Notes: generated by a model from the sequence alone, not told the origin. A DNA stretch of 11,936 bases from Amoeboradix gromovi (GCA_018985225.1 JADGIF010000276.1:1-11936); one strand, 5' to 3'. Positions 1-6,871 are shown, counted from the stretch's first letter. A program made the numbers and translations.

Positions 1-4
1 AATA

Positions 5-250
5 GATAAGAGTAATGATGCTAGTGTAGCATTACAAAATGACTCTAGAAAAGAGTACCGTCTAAGATAATGCACCTTTTGCTTAGATGCTCAAAGACCT
101 CATATATTTGAACGAGATGCAGGGTCTTCTAGTTTTATTTGGAAGAGGGGATTGAAAGTAATGAAAGAAAATTGGTATAATAGAAGATCTTTTATTAACG
201 ATAGCATTTCCTGCGTATGGTGCACCTTCTTTAAAAACGGGTTAGTCTAG
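5..250 (+). pseudogene. Degenerate C-x2-C-rich coding fragment, possibly mobile-element derived
   Basis: One plus-strand frame stays coding-like from the window edge to a TAG at 248-250, broken only by a TAA at 68-70. The 59 codons after that stop open with CTFC and later contain CVWC, so two C-x2-C pairs about 50 residues apart. A further CPIC follows in another frame near 262-275, suggesting a frameshift and a third pair. Spaced C-x2-C pairs suggest a zinc-binding domain. The next block downstream is a broken transposase on the opposite strand, so mobile-element debris is a reasonable inference. I do not recognise the protein. It may begin left of the window. Confidence 0.25.
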
Positions 251-384
251 TTTTTATATCTGGTGTCCCATCTGTAAGCACCAGAATAACACTGCATAAT
301 TTCTATTTGACCGTCTTAAGTCCAGGAACTTCTAGCTGTTAAGGATCCAAAGTGTAGTGACTAAGGGCATCTTCAGTAAATCAA

Positions 385-1028
385 TCATCTCAATTCATCA
401 TTCACAGACTTTCTTACCTTACTTTTCCTTTGCGGTCTTGGTTGAACCAGAACATTGATAACATGTAATGCTCTTGAAATCAATAAAGATGCGATCCAAA
501 GAACTTCTAAATCTTTAAGCTTTCTACTTGGAAAGATAACAAACTGATTCATTTCCTCTGAGGATTCATTGATTATATTAAAAACATGATCAAGTATATA
601 GCAATCTCTTAACTGAAAACCTGTTTTGATCGCGCCAAATGAGAGTCAGGACCAAACTTTGTGTGTCCACGTACCATGAATTTAAGTTTAATATCATCTG
701 AATGTAATTGAAGAACTAACAAACATAACATCCTGACTATATAATAGTTTTTACTCTGACCTGCACAGTTGTCACAGTGAAAATAATCTGTTTTTGGTTC
801 TTGAGTCTTAATTTGTATTGCTACTCCGGCAGACATTCTTTTGTGTTTTAAAGTCAAGATATCTTTGCATTTTAAACTCAGCTCAGGGACTCATTTCCGT
901 TGATTTTTTACATAATATAGTGTATCATCTTTGTACACTGCAAGATAAATAGCTGTGAATTGAGAAAGAGATTGTGCAAGTGAGTCATCTTCTAATTGAT
1001 AAAAATTAGAGTTCTGCTTGCTGCAAAG
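385..1028 (-). pseudogene. Broken transposase-like protein with HxDNCxGQ and GHTKFGPD motifs (DUF7869-like)
   Basis: The minus-strand frame from 1028 down to 609 encodes FHCDNCAGQSKNYY, followed about 40 residues later by FMVRGHTKFGPD. These match the two signature blocks (H-x-DNC-x-GQ-x-KN, and FM-x2-GHTKF-x-PD) of a large family of uncharacterised, repeat-associated proteins in fungi, oomycetes and animals. I believe it is catalogued as DUF7869 and thought to be an RNase-H-like transposase core. The frame has an internal TGA at 891-893 and ends in TAA at 609-611. Coding-like sequence then continues in a shifted minus-strand frame (RDCYILDHVFNIIN and onward) to a TGA at 385-387. One nonsense change plus one frameshift make it non-functional. 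No ATG start or terminal repeats could be identified. Confidence 0.6.
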
Positions 1029-1129
1029 CTATCAAATCAGTAAAGAATTGCCAAATTCTGACCATATCTGTTGTGCATAATTGTTTCTTTTAGTATTAGA
1101 ACATAAATCATTTTCCAGTCCTCCAAACG

Positions 1130-2305
1130 ATGGAGAATATGAAAACCTTTCCGCTACTAAAGGGAGAAAAGCAAAGTAAAGAATTCAACATAGCCAAAGT
1201 AAATAGCATCAAGAGGGTTACTTTAAACACCACCAACGCACAATTTGAGAGAAGGCGTGAAAAAGCACCTATAGAACTACAAGAGGAAGACAAGGATGAT
1301 GATTTTGAGAAGAACAAGGAATCAAAGAAGATGGCTAGAAAGACAAGATCTGTCCAAAACGTAGAAGTAGACGATCTAGCACTAAGAGCTAAAGAATGTC
1401 GTAAGTGGCTTTTAACTGTTGAAGATGATTCCCAGCAATTTGAGTTCGAAGGACAGCTGTTAAACCACGATATGACGCACTGCTTATTTATAGTAGAAAA
1501 GAATGGTTTTAGAGTAATACCCGCCGACTCTCTCTATCAGTTTAATCCCAAAAGGCCGTCAACAATTACTTTAGAGGAGGCTGAAAAGTTAATACAGCAA
1601 AGACAGCAAGAGCTTAAGAAGCTTAATAAATTTGACGAAATTGAACGCAAAGATTTCAAAATAGTCGATTCAGGTACACAGAACATAAAGATAGCCGGTT
1701 CCGATGATGAATTAGATTACGATATCGATCAGGAATTCGCAGACGATGAGGAAGGAATTGCACCTATCGAGAGTGAGGTTCAACTAGAAAAGCAAAAGAA
1801 AGATTTGCAAAAGCTGCGACAGAGCGAGGAAGAGAACAGTGATGATGATAAGCCCTCGTTGAATCAATCTGGTAAAGAATTGAAAAAATTGCTGAAAGAC
1901 AAGAACGTACAAGTTGCTGGTGATGAATCGGATGAAAATCCGTTTAACTCGGATATTTCAGAGGATTTGCCAGATGAAGAGTCAATCAAGGAATCTCCAA
2001 ACAATAAGGATCATAACTTGGGCAAAAAGAGGTTGGGCGATCCTGACTTAAGTCTGATGGTAAAAAGACACAAATCAGAATCTCAGTATTCAGTGTCAGT
2101 TCAAGCTCCTCGAGTGGTTGTGGATAATAAGTTAACAGAACAAGAGGTTATCGATCTTATTGCTGCACAACCGGGATTGACAACAAAAGACTTGCTGAAG
2201 CCATTGAAATCAAAGATCAAGGCAAATGTTGAAAACCGAGAATTAATCAGAGATATTTTAAAGAAAGTTGCGAATGTTAAGCAAGGAAAAATTTACCTGA
2301 AATGA
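1130..2305 (+). CDS. TFG1: Transcription initiation factor IIF subunit alpha (RAP74/Tfg1)
   Basis: TFIIF alpha pairs with TFIIF beta, binds RNA polymerase II in the nucleus and acts in pre-initiation complex assembly, start-site choice and early elongation. The N-terminal part (residues about 7-165) fits the dimerisation fold. It includes WLLTVEDD, then FEFEGQL, CLFIVEKNGFRVIPAD and LYQFNPKRPSTITLEEAEK, matching the family pattern of W-LL-V, a variable loop, Y-F, F-P-x2-WYNF and TL-x2-EEAE. The middle (about 170-320) is acidic and Lys/Glu-rich, as is usual. Residues 334-391 form the C-terminal winged helix (LTEQEVIDLIAAQPGLTTKDLL), which in the family contacts the CTD phosphatase Fcp1 and TFIIB. 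At 391 aa it is shorter than human RAP74 (517 aa) but both conserved ends are present. ATG codons at 1130 and 1139 are both plausible. It ends in TGA with no obvious AATAAA nearby. Confidence 0.93.
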   Translation: MENMKTFPLLKGEKQSKEFNIAKVNSIKRVTLNTTNAQFERRREKAPIELQEEDKDDDFEKNKESKKMARKTRSVQNVEVDDLALRAKECRKWLLTVEDDSQQFEFEGQLLNHDMTHCLFIVEKNGFRVIPADSLYQFNPKRPSTITLEEAEKLIQQRQQELKKLNKFDEIERKDFKIVDSGTQNIKIAGSDDELDYDIDQEFADDEEGIAPIESEVQLEKQKKDLQKLRQSEEENSDDDKPSLNQSGKELKKLLKDKNVQVAGDESDENPFNSDISEDLPDEESIKESPNNKDHNLGKKRLGDPDLSLMVKRHKSESQYSVSVQAPRVVVDNKLTEQEVIDLIAAQPGLTTKDLLKPLKSKIKANVENRELIRDILKKVANVKQGKIYLK

Positions 2306-2661
2306 GTGCAAACAGTAAACACATTTGAGTTGACATGTCATCTTCAACTCTCAAAATGAGAACGTAAACTTAATCTACAGCAATTTTGGTATTCTGCTCT
2401 AACAAAAATCATTTTTACTATGTGAAATAGAAAGCAGATTCAACAAGAGTCGGTTTGATTGTGCTTATGTACTACAAAGCCATTACTTTTTCACTTGCCC
2501 ATGAGTCTCAACAGAACTTGAGAGTCTTAAAACTAGTGTTGATAGTCGACTAATCTACCATATTTGGCTAAATTAGAATAGATATATTATTGAAAATTCC
2601 TGCTCTGATAAGAATACTGCTGCAGCCTCTTGGTTTGTAGGAGTTGCAAATATTCAATTGA
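2306..2661. other. Intergenic stretch with a small hairpin
   Basis: No conserved gene is visible between the TFIIF alpha stop and the inverted repeat. A short perfect stem GAGTTGA/TCAACTC (2327-2333 with 2344-2350, loop of 10 nt) lies about 20 bases after the TFIIF alpha stop, so it would sit in the 3' UTR. Any role is unknown. From about 2585 an open plus-strand frame of roughly 70 codons runs into the left repeat arm. It has no recognisable motif and may be a remnant of whatever gene the repeat copied. Confidence 0.4.
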
Positions 2662-2991
2662 GCAGCTCGATTGTTTTCTTGAATAAATCAACTATCGAGA
2701 ATTTTTATTTATTTTTATATAATTGCATCGCATTACTAGATTTTTCCAATACTTTATATACTCGATATTCTTCCTTTTCGCAAATAGTAAATTGAATCAA
2801 TGGATGTAATCCTGAGCATGTCAAATCTAGAGAACTTACAAGTACGGCATTCATTTATCAACTTTGAGGAACTGGTCCAAACATGGAACTATTAGATGTC
2901 TTTCAACTCCTAGAAAGAGATCAACGGTAAGTAAACTTGTAAACCATTTATTTAATAATTCATCTGTAATTGGTCTTACCGAATATGCGAC

Positions 2992-3060
2992 AATAGAGAG
3001 TATATGGCAACAAGGAATATACACAAATATATGTATCCTTATTCAATCCCGCCTCAGGAT
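2992..3060 (+). pseudogene. Left-arm remnant of the Fanzor/TnpB C-terminus
   Basis: Reading from the ATG at 3004 gives MATRNIHKYMYPYSI, which parallels MAARNIYIKYLHPYSI in the right arm. It corresponds to the RuvC-III AARN helix at the end of TnpB/Fanzor nucleases. The zinc-finger and everything upstream are missing here. Where the right copy stops with TAG this copy reads CAG, so the frame runs on into the hairpin region. It is a non-functional fragment, useful mainly as a second copy for comparing the sequence that follows the gene. Confidence 0.6.
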
Positions 3061-3090
3061 AGTGAAAGCGTGAGCAATCACTGTAATGGA
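3061..3090 (+). ncRNA. Candidate relic of Fanzor guide-RNA scaffold, left copy
   Basis: AGTGAAAGCGTGAGCAATCAC is identical in both repeat arms and sits immediately after the Fanzor tail in each. It folds as nested stems: GTGA pairs with TCAC, an AA/AA internal loop follows, then GC pairs with GC around a GTGA loop, which fits the GNRA tetraloop consensus. In the known family, TnpB omega-RNA and Fanzor fRNA are made from the 3' end of the nuclease gene and the sequence just beyond it. That makes a scaffold role plausible, but expression and function are not shown by sequence alone. Confidence 0.35.
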
Positions 3091-3137
3091 TTTACAAGCA
3101 CTGCTAGTTTCTCCGGAAATCAGGACTTTTAACGAGG

Positions 3138-3193
3138 AAAATTAAGAAGAGAATTAAAAAATAAATGTTCAAATTTGTTTATTTTGGTGAATC
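3138..3193. other. AT-rich spacer between the repeat arms
   Basis: This 56-base spacer is very AT-rich and has no gene or internal repeat that I can see. With the arms flanking it, it would form the loop of a large cruciform or hairpin. Confidence 0.6.
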
Positions 3194-3257
3194 TCCTCAT
3201 TAAAAGTCCTGATTTCCGAGAAAATCGAGAATTTCCAGAGAAACTAATGCTAGATGT

Positions 3258-3287
3258 TCCGTTACGGTGATTGCTCACGCTTTCACT
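3258..3287 (-). ncRNA. Candidate relic of Fanzor guide-RNA scaffold, right copy
   Basis: On the minus strand this begins only a few bases after the TAG stop of the Fanzor tail. It has the same nested hairpin as the left copy (GTGA/TCAC outer stem, AA/AA internal loop, GC-GTGA-GC cap). Over 30 bases the copies differ at two positions, both C in a CpG here and T in the left copy, and neither lies inside the hairpin core. Its position relative to the nuclease gene fits known fRNA/omega-RNA placement; transcription is not demonstrated. Confidence 0.35.
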
Positions 3288-3290
3288 ACC

Positions 3291-3560
3291 CTAAGACAGG
3301 ATTGAATAAGGATGCAGATACTTGATATAAATGTTCCTTGCAGCCATATGGTCTCTATCTATCTCCAAATGACAATTTGTACAAGTGTATGTTTCTAAAC
3401 TGGTTTTCTTTAGAGTACCACACCTTGTACATGTTTGACTAGTAAATGACTCATTACATTCGATTATCGTCTTTCCTCTTTGGTTACATTTGAACTTCAA
3501 GCGTTCCTTGAATGCGTAATGGGACATTGTAGCCATGTTTCTTGCGACTTGCTGGACAAG
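3291..3560 (-). pseudogene. C-terminal fragment of a Fanzor (eukaryotic TnpB/IS605 OrfB-like) RNA-guided nuclease
   Basis: Fanzor proteins are eukaryotic relatives of TnpB, RNA-guided DNA endonucleases carried by transposons. About 89 codons remain, in frame with the stop at 3291-3293. They contain MSHYAFKERLKFK (matching the SHY-x-FR-x-RL block of TnpB), ESFTSQTCTRCG, then YTCTNCHLEIDRDHMAARNI. Numbering from the ATG at 3534-3536, Cys36, Cys39, Cys52 and Cys55 form the zinc ribbon, and the DRD at 60-62 is the RuvC-III motif with its catalytic Asp. Upstream a TAG (3561-3563) interrupts the frame and no RuvC-I, RuvC-II or N-terminal domain is recognisable, so most of a protein normally of at least 400 residues is lost. 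The key zinc and RuvC-III residues remain, but no complete active site. Confidence 0.75.
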
Positions 3561-3776
3561 CTACTTATCATTTGGCTAGTATTGAACGAGGGTAAGTATA
3601 TCAGATCATATGTCTTTGTATGCTGTACCTATTAGTGATTTCTTTAGATTTGACATATTCAAAATAACATCTATTTATTCCATTTACCGTTTGCGAAAAG
3701 GAAGAATATCGAGTATTTAAGGTATTGGAAAAGTCTTGAAATGATACAAAAATATATACAAATTCGCGATAAATGA

Positions 3777-3782
3777 TTTATT
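3777..3782 (-). terminator. AATAAA poly(A)-type signal of the 304-aa gene
   Basis: On the minus strand AATAAA lies 11 bases after the TGA stop of the gene ending at 3794. The same hexamer is present in the left repeat arm at 2682-2687, consistent with a copied 3' UTR. Confidence 0.45.
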
Positions 3783-3793
3783 CAAGAAAATAG

Positions 3794-4708
3794 TCAAGCT
3801 GTTACTTCTGAGAATTTGCTGATGCTATCAATTGTACCTTCTATTTCTGCAATGTCTATCTTTAGTATTATATTTAAATTTCTAGCAAACCTGTCTCTGT
3901 TACCGCTGTTTACATACTTGTCTATAAAGATTTTGTTTAGTGATTTAGAGAGTAGCCCAATCGCGTTAATGATTTTTTGTTTAACGAATTCCGTAATTCT
4001 CTCCTGTAACAACAAAAGATAAAACCAGTCATTCAGATTAATTTTCATTTCAAGCGATTTTTTGCACCGCGCTAAATATATTAATTGCATTTTACAGAGT
4101 TCATTTAAAAGGAATATGTTGCAATCTGGTATAAAGCCATTCTCGATATCTATAGATCTCTGGGGATAAGAGACCTCAAGATAATCTTCAATGTACCACA
4201 TGAAGAAACGTCCTGGTTCTTTATGAGAAATGTAAATGTCCCAGTAATTTGATATATGATTAACATCTTCAAATTGGGTGCTCAGATGTAAATACGGGTA
4301 TATCGACCTTACAAAATTCATATTGTAAAGTGGCAAAAAGTTATAAAAGAAGTTTATAACATTTACTCTACCTGCGTCCACATTAGCTAGAATACTGCTA
4401 ACAATTTTACCATCATTATACTCAGAAGTTAATGATTGACAGCTCTCTGTCCATTCCGGCTTGTTAACACAGTTATGGATGAACTTGATAAATTTAGTTT
4501 TTTTCCCGTAGTTCGATGAAAAATTTGTGTCTTCGATTACTTTCTTGACAGCATTGTATTCATCGTCATCAATTATTGGCGAAGCTGAATATCCAAGGTT
4601 GTCAATTGGGGTTTCTATTTTTCCAATTGAGAGTGGTATGTTTAAAGTCTGGGCCACATTTGCCCAAAAGCCACTCATTAAAGAGTAAGTTAATGAGATG
4701 AAAATCAT
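3794..4708 (-). CDS. Unrecognised mostly alpha-helical protein, 294-304 aa
   Basis: An uninterrupted minus-strand frame of 304 codons. I do not recognise the family. An ATG at 4708 gives MIFISLTYSLMSGFW; the second ATG at 4678, giving MSGFWANVAQTLNIPL, looks at least as natural and yields 294 aa. The protein is rich in Ile, Leu, Asn, Phe and Tyr and looks helical. Its centre has clustered aromatics (INFFYNFLPLYNMNF, GRFFMWYIEDYLEV), and the C-terminal third (LLLLQERITEFVKQKIINAI) resembles a helical repeat or coiled coil. No signal peptide or convincing membrane span is seen. Its stop and poly(A) signal lie inside the right arm of the Fanzor repeat, so the gene could be cargo of that element or a host gene whose 3' end was copied. 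An intact 915-base frame in AT-rich DNA argues that it is real. Confidence 0.65.
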   Translation of the reverse strand: MIFISLTYSLMSGFWANVAQTLNIPLSIGKIETPIDNLGYSASPIIDDDEYNAVKKVIEDTNFSSNYGKKTKFIKFIHNCVNKPEWTESCQSLTSEYNDGKIVSSILANVDAGRVNVINFFYNFLPLYNMNFVRSIYPYLHLSTQFEDVNHISNYWDIYISHKEPGRFFMWYIEDYLEVSYPQRSIDIENGFIPDCNIFLLNELCKMQLIYLARCKKSLEMKINLNDWFYLLLLQERITEFVKQKIINAIGLLSKSLNKIFIDKYVNSGNRDRFARNLNIILKIDIAEIEGTIDSISKFSEVTA

Positions 4709-4740
4709 GGGCTGTTACAAGTTCTGAAAAAGAAATAGCT

Positions 4741-5354
4741 AAAGGAGACATGCTCTATGAAAGTAGACTGCGTTACCAAGGAATGACCAAGTAAACAAAA
4801 GATACAGCTCAAGAGATTTCGACAATGCTAAGGAGTATTAAAATCTAAAATGTGCAAATCTTATCTGACCGTTACATCAGTTCGTAATATAAGATATACT
4901 TTCTGCAGCTTTTCGAGAAAGTTTCGGTAGAGAATAAGAAATGCGATGATGAGAAAGAAAGCGAAGTACGAAAAATTGAAAGCAAGTATAAAAATTGGGT
5001 TGCTAAGGTGATAACAGTTATCGGTACAGCAGAAAGAGCCATTGCAGAATCCTAAGCAAGAGACTAGAGCATGCTTCGAGTAGAGGACTTTGATATTGCT
5101 TATTTCTGAGTACAGAAAAGTCCAAAGTGTTCTTTAGCTGATATCGCAATGGTAGAAGGTATTTTAACATCGAGCAATCTGTTAGAGATCTCAGGCAACC
5201 TCAGCACAGCCACTGTAATCTAGTTGTATTTGGGGATGCAAACACATGGCACAATAAATACAAGGTCTCAAAAACTTATCGAGCAACGTTGAAAGATTTG
5301 CATTGCATAGAAGATTATTTGAAAACAAATACTTGTCACTTTAAGTACATGGAA
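4741..5354 (+). pseudogene. Decayed plus-strand gene with many in-frame stops
   Basis: The frame starting at 4741 is coding-like to 5220 but interrupted by TAA at 4792, 4846, 4885 and 5053, TAG at 5065 and 5221, and TGA at 5107. Its best stretch (4888-5052) is charged and helical, with CDDEKESEVRKIESKYKNW. Another frame is open from 5142 to 5354 (71 codons) and contains CNLVVFGDANTW. That resembles block I of GDSL/SGNH hydrolases (FGDSxT) with the nucleophile Ser replaced by Ala, but this is one short motif and could be coincidence. Whether the two frames were one gene is unclear. No start or product can be assigned. The remaining 5358-5471 shows nothing definite. Confidence 0.35.
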
Positions 5355-5471
5355 TAAAATACCGAACACTTTTACCTCAGTAGTGTACCATCTGAGACAC
5401 TAATTTGAAATATTTCCAATTTTTGCGAAGGGTCCCAAAACGGGAGTTCAATTCAAGCAGCTAAGGTTTTA

Positions 5472-6810
5472 CTAAAGAATATCTTCACTCGGTATAGGCT
5501 TTAGTTTCGGCTTAGAGGATTCATCTGAAAACGTATGACTTGTTGTAGCATTCCCATCTGGCCTAGGTCTCTGCACAACTCTCTCATTCCATTTCAAACA
5601 CCGTTGCAAACTGTGAAACCAGTCTCCGGTTGTGTTCTCACTGCTAATCGTGGGCAATGAGAACGGAGAACATTTTATACTTACATAATCACCCTGTTGT
5701 AGTTCTATTCTGTGCTTGCCATCAAAAGAAGCCCATGCTGTATTTCTTGCAGTCAGTGGTACTTTAATTTTCAATTCCATGCACTCTGGCAATATCATTG
5801 GTCTGAAACTAAATTAGCTAGATGTACCTCAAAGTATGAGCGCAAATCGGAGTAACTAGGATAGCATTTACATCCGGATGACACAAACTACCGCCTGCAC
5901 TTAGTGAGTAGGCAGTAGATCCAGTAGGTGTAGAGACGACAAGTCCATCAGCTTGACAAATGGTTAATAGCACACCATCACCCCAGACCTCTAAGGTGGT
6001 CAAAAAAGGACAAGGGCCACGATCAATAACTACTTCATTAAGAACATGTAGGGTATCATCGTAGTTCTCGTTTCCTTGCAAGCTGCTAGCCAATATTCTC
6101 AAGGATTGAAGCGGACTCGGTGGTGACAATTCAGAATATGAAGATTTAACAGTTGGCGATATAGAAAGAGATGTTAAAGAATGTGAAATTGATTCAGATT
6201 GGCTTCTACGTTTAGAACTTTGAGATTTATTTCGAGTTACACTGGGAGCCCTACTTTGTCGTGGAACTACAGTTTTGTGGACTTGACACTGCAAACGCAT
6301 CCTCATGGACACCTTCACACCTGTGCCACTCCATATTTTGTTCATTATTTCATTATGTTCATTAAAGTTAAAAACTGTTAAAAATCCCAAAGATCCTAAA
6401 TGAAACGCAATTATTGGAGGAACCACACGCTGGTACATCCAGCTAGCATATAATACAGTGCCATCTCCACCAAGTGTTATGATTAGATCACAATTGGGCG
6501 TGACCGAGTAATAATTTATTCGGCATATTGCATTCTCTACATGTGCGGCTAGCATCTCTTTATGTTTGCGCTCTACATATACTGTGCATTTCTTTAATAA
6601 AAACCAATTCATTAGCATTTTTAAATCTTCGTCAAGCCCTTCTTTGTTAATAATCAAAAAGGTTTCAATGCTAGAAGTAACGGTTTGCTTTGTTATTTCA
6701 CGAAGAGCTTTATGCACATTTGTAAGACTATAAAGATCGCTAGTAGTAGGTAGCATAGATTCCTGCTTGGATGTATATGAAATTGAGTCTTCATCGAAAT
6801 CAAAACTCAT
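5472..6810 (-). CDS. NADK: NAD(+) kinase, two exons joined across a 19-nt intron
   Basis: ATP-dependent NAD kinase makes NADP and is probably cytosolic here, as no targeting peptide is seen. Exon 1 is 6810-5828 and exon 2 is 5808-5472; joined they give 439 aa with a clean frame. The nucleotide-binding GGDGT motif is at 114-118, followed by PPIIAFHLGSLGFL. The conserved NE block is LNEVVIDRG (about 258-266), and the Gly-rich loop STPTGSTAYSLSAGG is at 293-307. PICAHTLSFRP spans the exon junction, and exon 2 supplies RNTAWASFDG and DWFHSL...LKWNER. A Ser-rich basic insert (about 178-240, with RS, SP and SQ pairs) separates the two halves of the catalytic core; it is longer than usual and could be a phosphorylated loop. 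The ATG at 6810 is 56 bp after the Bol3 stop on the same strand. It ends in TAG. Confidence 0.93.
5809..5827 (-). other. Ultra-short 19-nt spliceosomal intron in NAD kinase
   Basis: On the minus strand the sequence is GTACATCTAGCTAATTTAG, starting GT, ending AG, with a CTAAT branch-like motif. Reading through it hits an in-frame TAG. Removing exactly these 19 bases gives H-T-L-S-F-R-P-M, the near-invariant NAD kinase block. A second AG six bases downstream (TTTCAG) would give a 25-nt intron, also in frame, but would delete the conserved Ser-Phe pair. Confidence 0.8.
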
Positions 6811-6865
6811 TTATGATAATCCTGTTTCACGTTGATGATGATACCAATGACATACACATAACAAA

Positions 6866-6871
6866 TTTATT
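6866..6871 (-). terminator. AATAAA poly(A)-type signal overlapping the Bol3 stop
   Basis: The stop codon TAA (6867-6869) is part of the AATAAA hexamer on the minus strand. With NAD kinase beginning 56 bp further on, Bol3 has almost no room for a 3' UTR. Confidence 0.5.

Larger units (their letters stand above)
2662..3137 (+). repeat. Left arm of a long imperfect inverted repeat
   Basis: This arm pairs with 3194-3801 read in reverse complement. Matching landmarks from the outside in are: TTTTCTTGAATAAATCA (2674-2690 against 3774-3790); a 24-base exact match from CTCGATATTC to TTTTCGCAAA (2761-2784 against 3690-3713); ATGTCAAATCTA (2818-2829); the Fanzor tail starting ATATGGC; an identical 21-nt hairpin core; and GGAAATCAGGACTTTTAA (3115-3132 against 3200-3217). 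The left arm is about 140 bp shorter between the exact 24-mer and the inner end, having lost the part that encodes the zinc-finger in the right arm. The outer limit is approximate. Confidence 0.85.
3194..3801 (-). repeat. Right arm of the long imperfect inverted repeat
   Basis: This is the reverse-complement partner of 2662-3137. It holds the better-preserved Fanzor tail (3291-3560) and the hairpin copy (3258-3287). It also contains an extra segment near 3218-3235 (TCTCGATTTTCTCGG-like on the minus strand) that is absent from the left arm and looks like a short local duplication. At its outer end the similarity crosses the TGA stop (3794-3796) of the 304-aa gene and its AATAAA signal (3777-3782). 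The repeat therefore includes the 3' end of that gene and not just a transposon body. Confidence 0.85.

Noticed and set aside
2864-3073. Open frame of 69 codons on the plus strand
   Set aside because: It begins with TTG, has no family motif, and lies across the left repeat arm. The Fanzor-homologous reading there is in a different frame.
5142-5354. Non-LTR retrotransposon endonuclease fragment (GDxNTxH)
   Set aside because: The flanking residues do not fit endonuclease motifs (no following N-x-RG or SxxDH), and no reverse-transcriptase block is nearby.
5803-5827. 25-nt intron as the main NAD kinase splice form
   Set aside because: It would remove the conserved Ser-Phe of HTLSFRP. It is kept only as a possible minor isoform.
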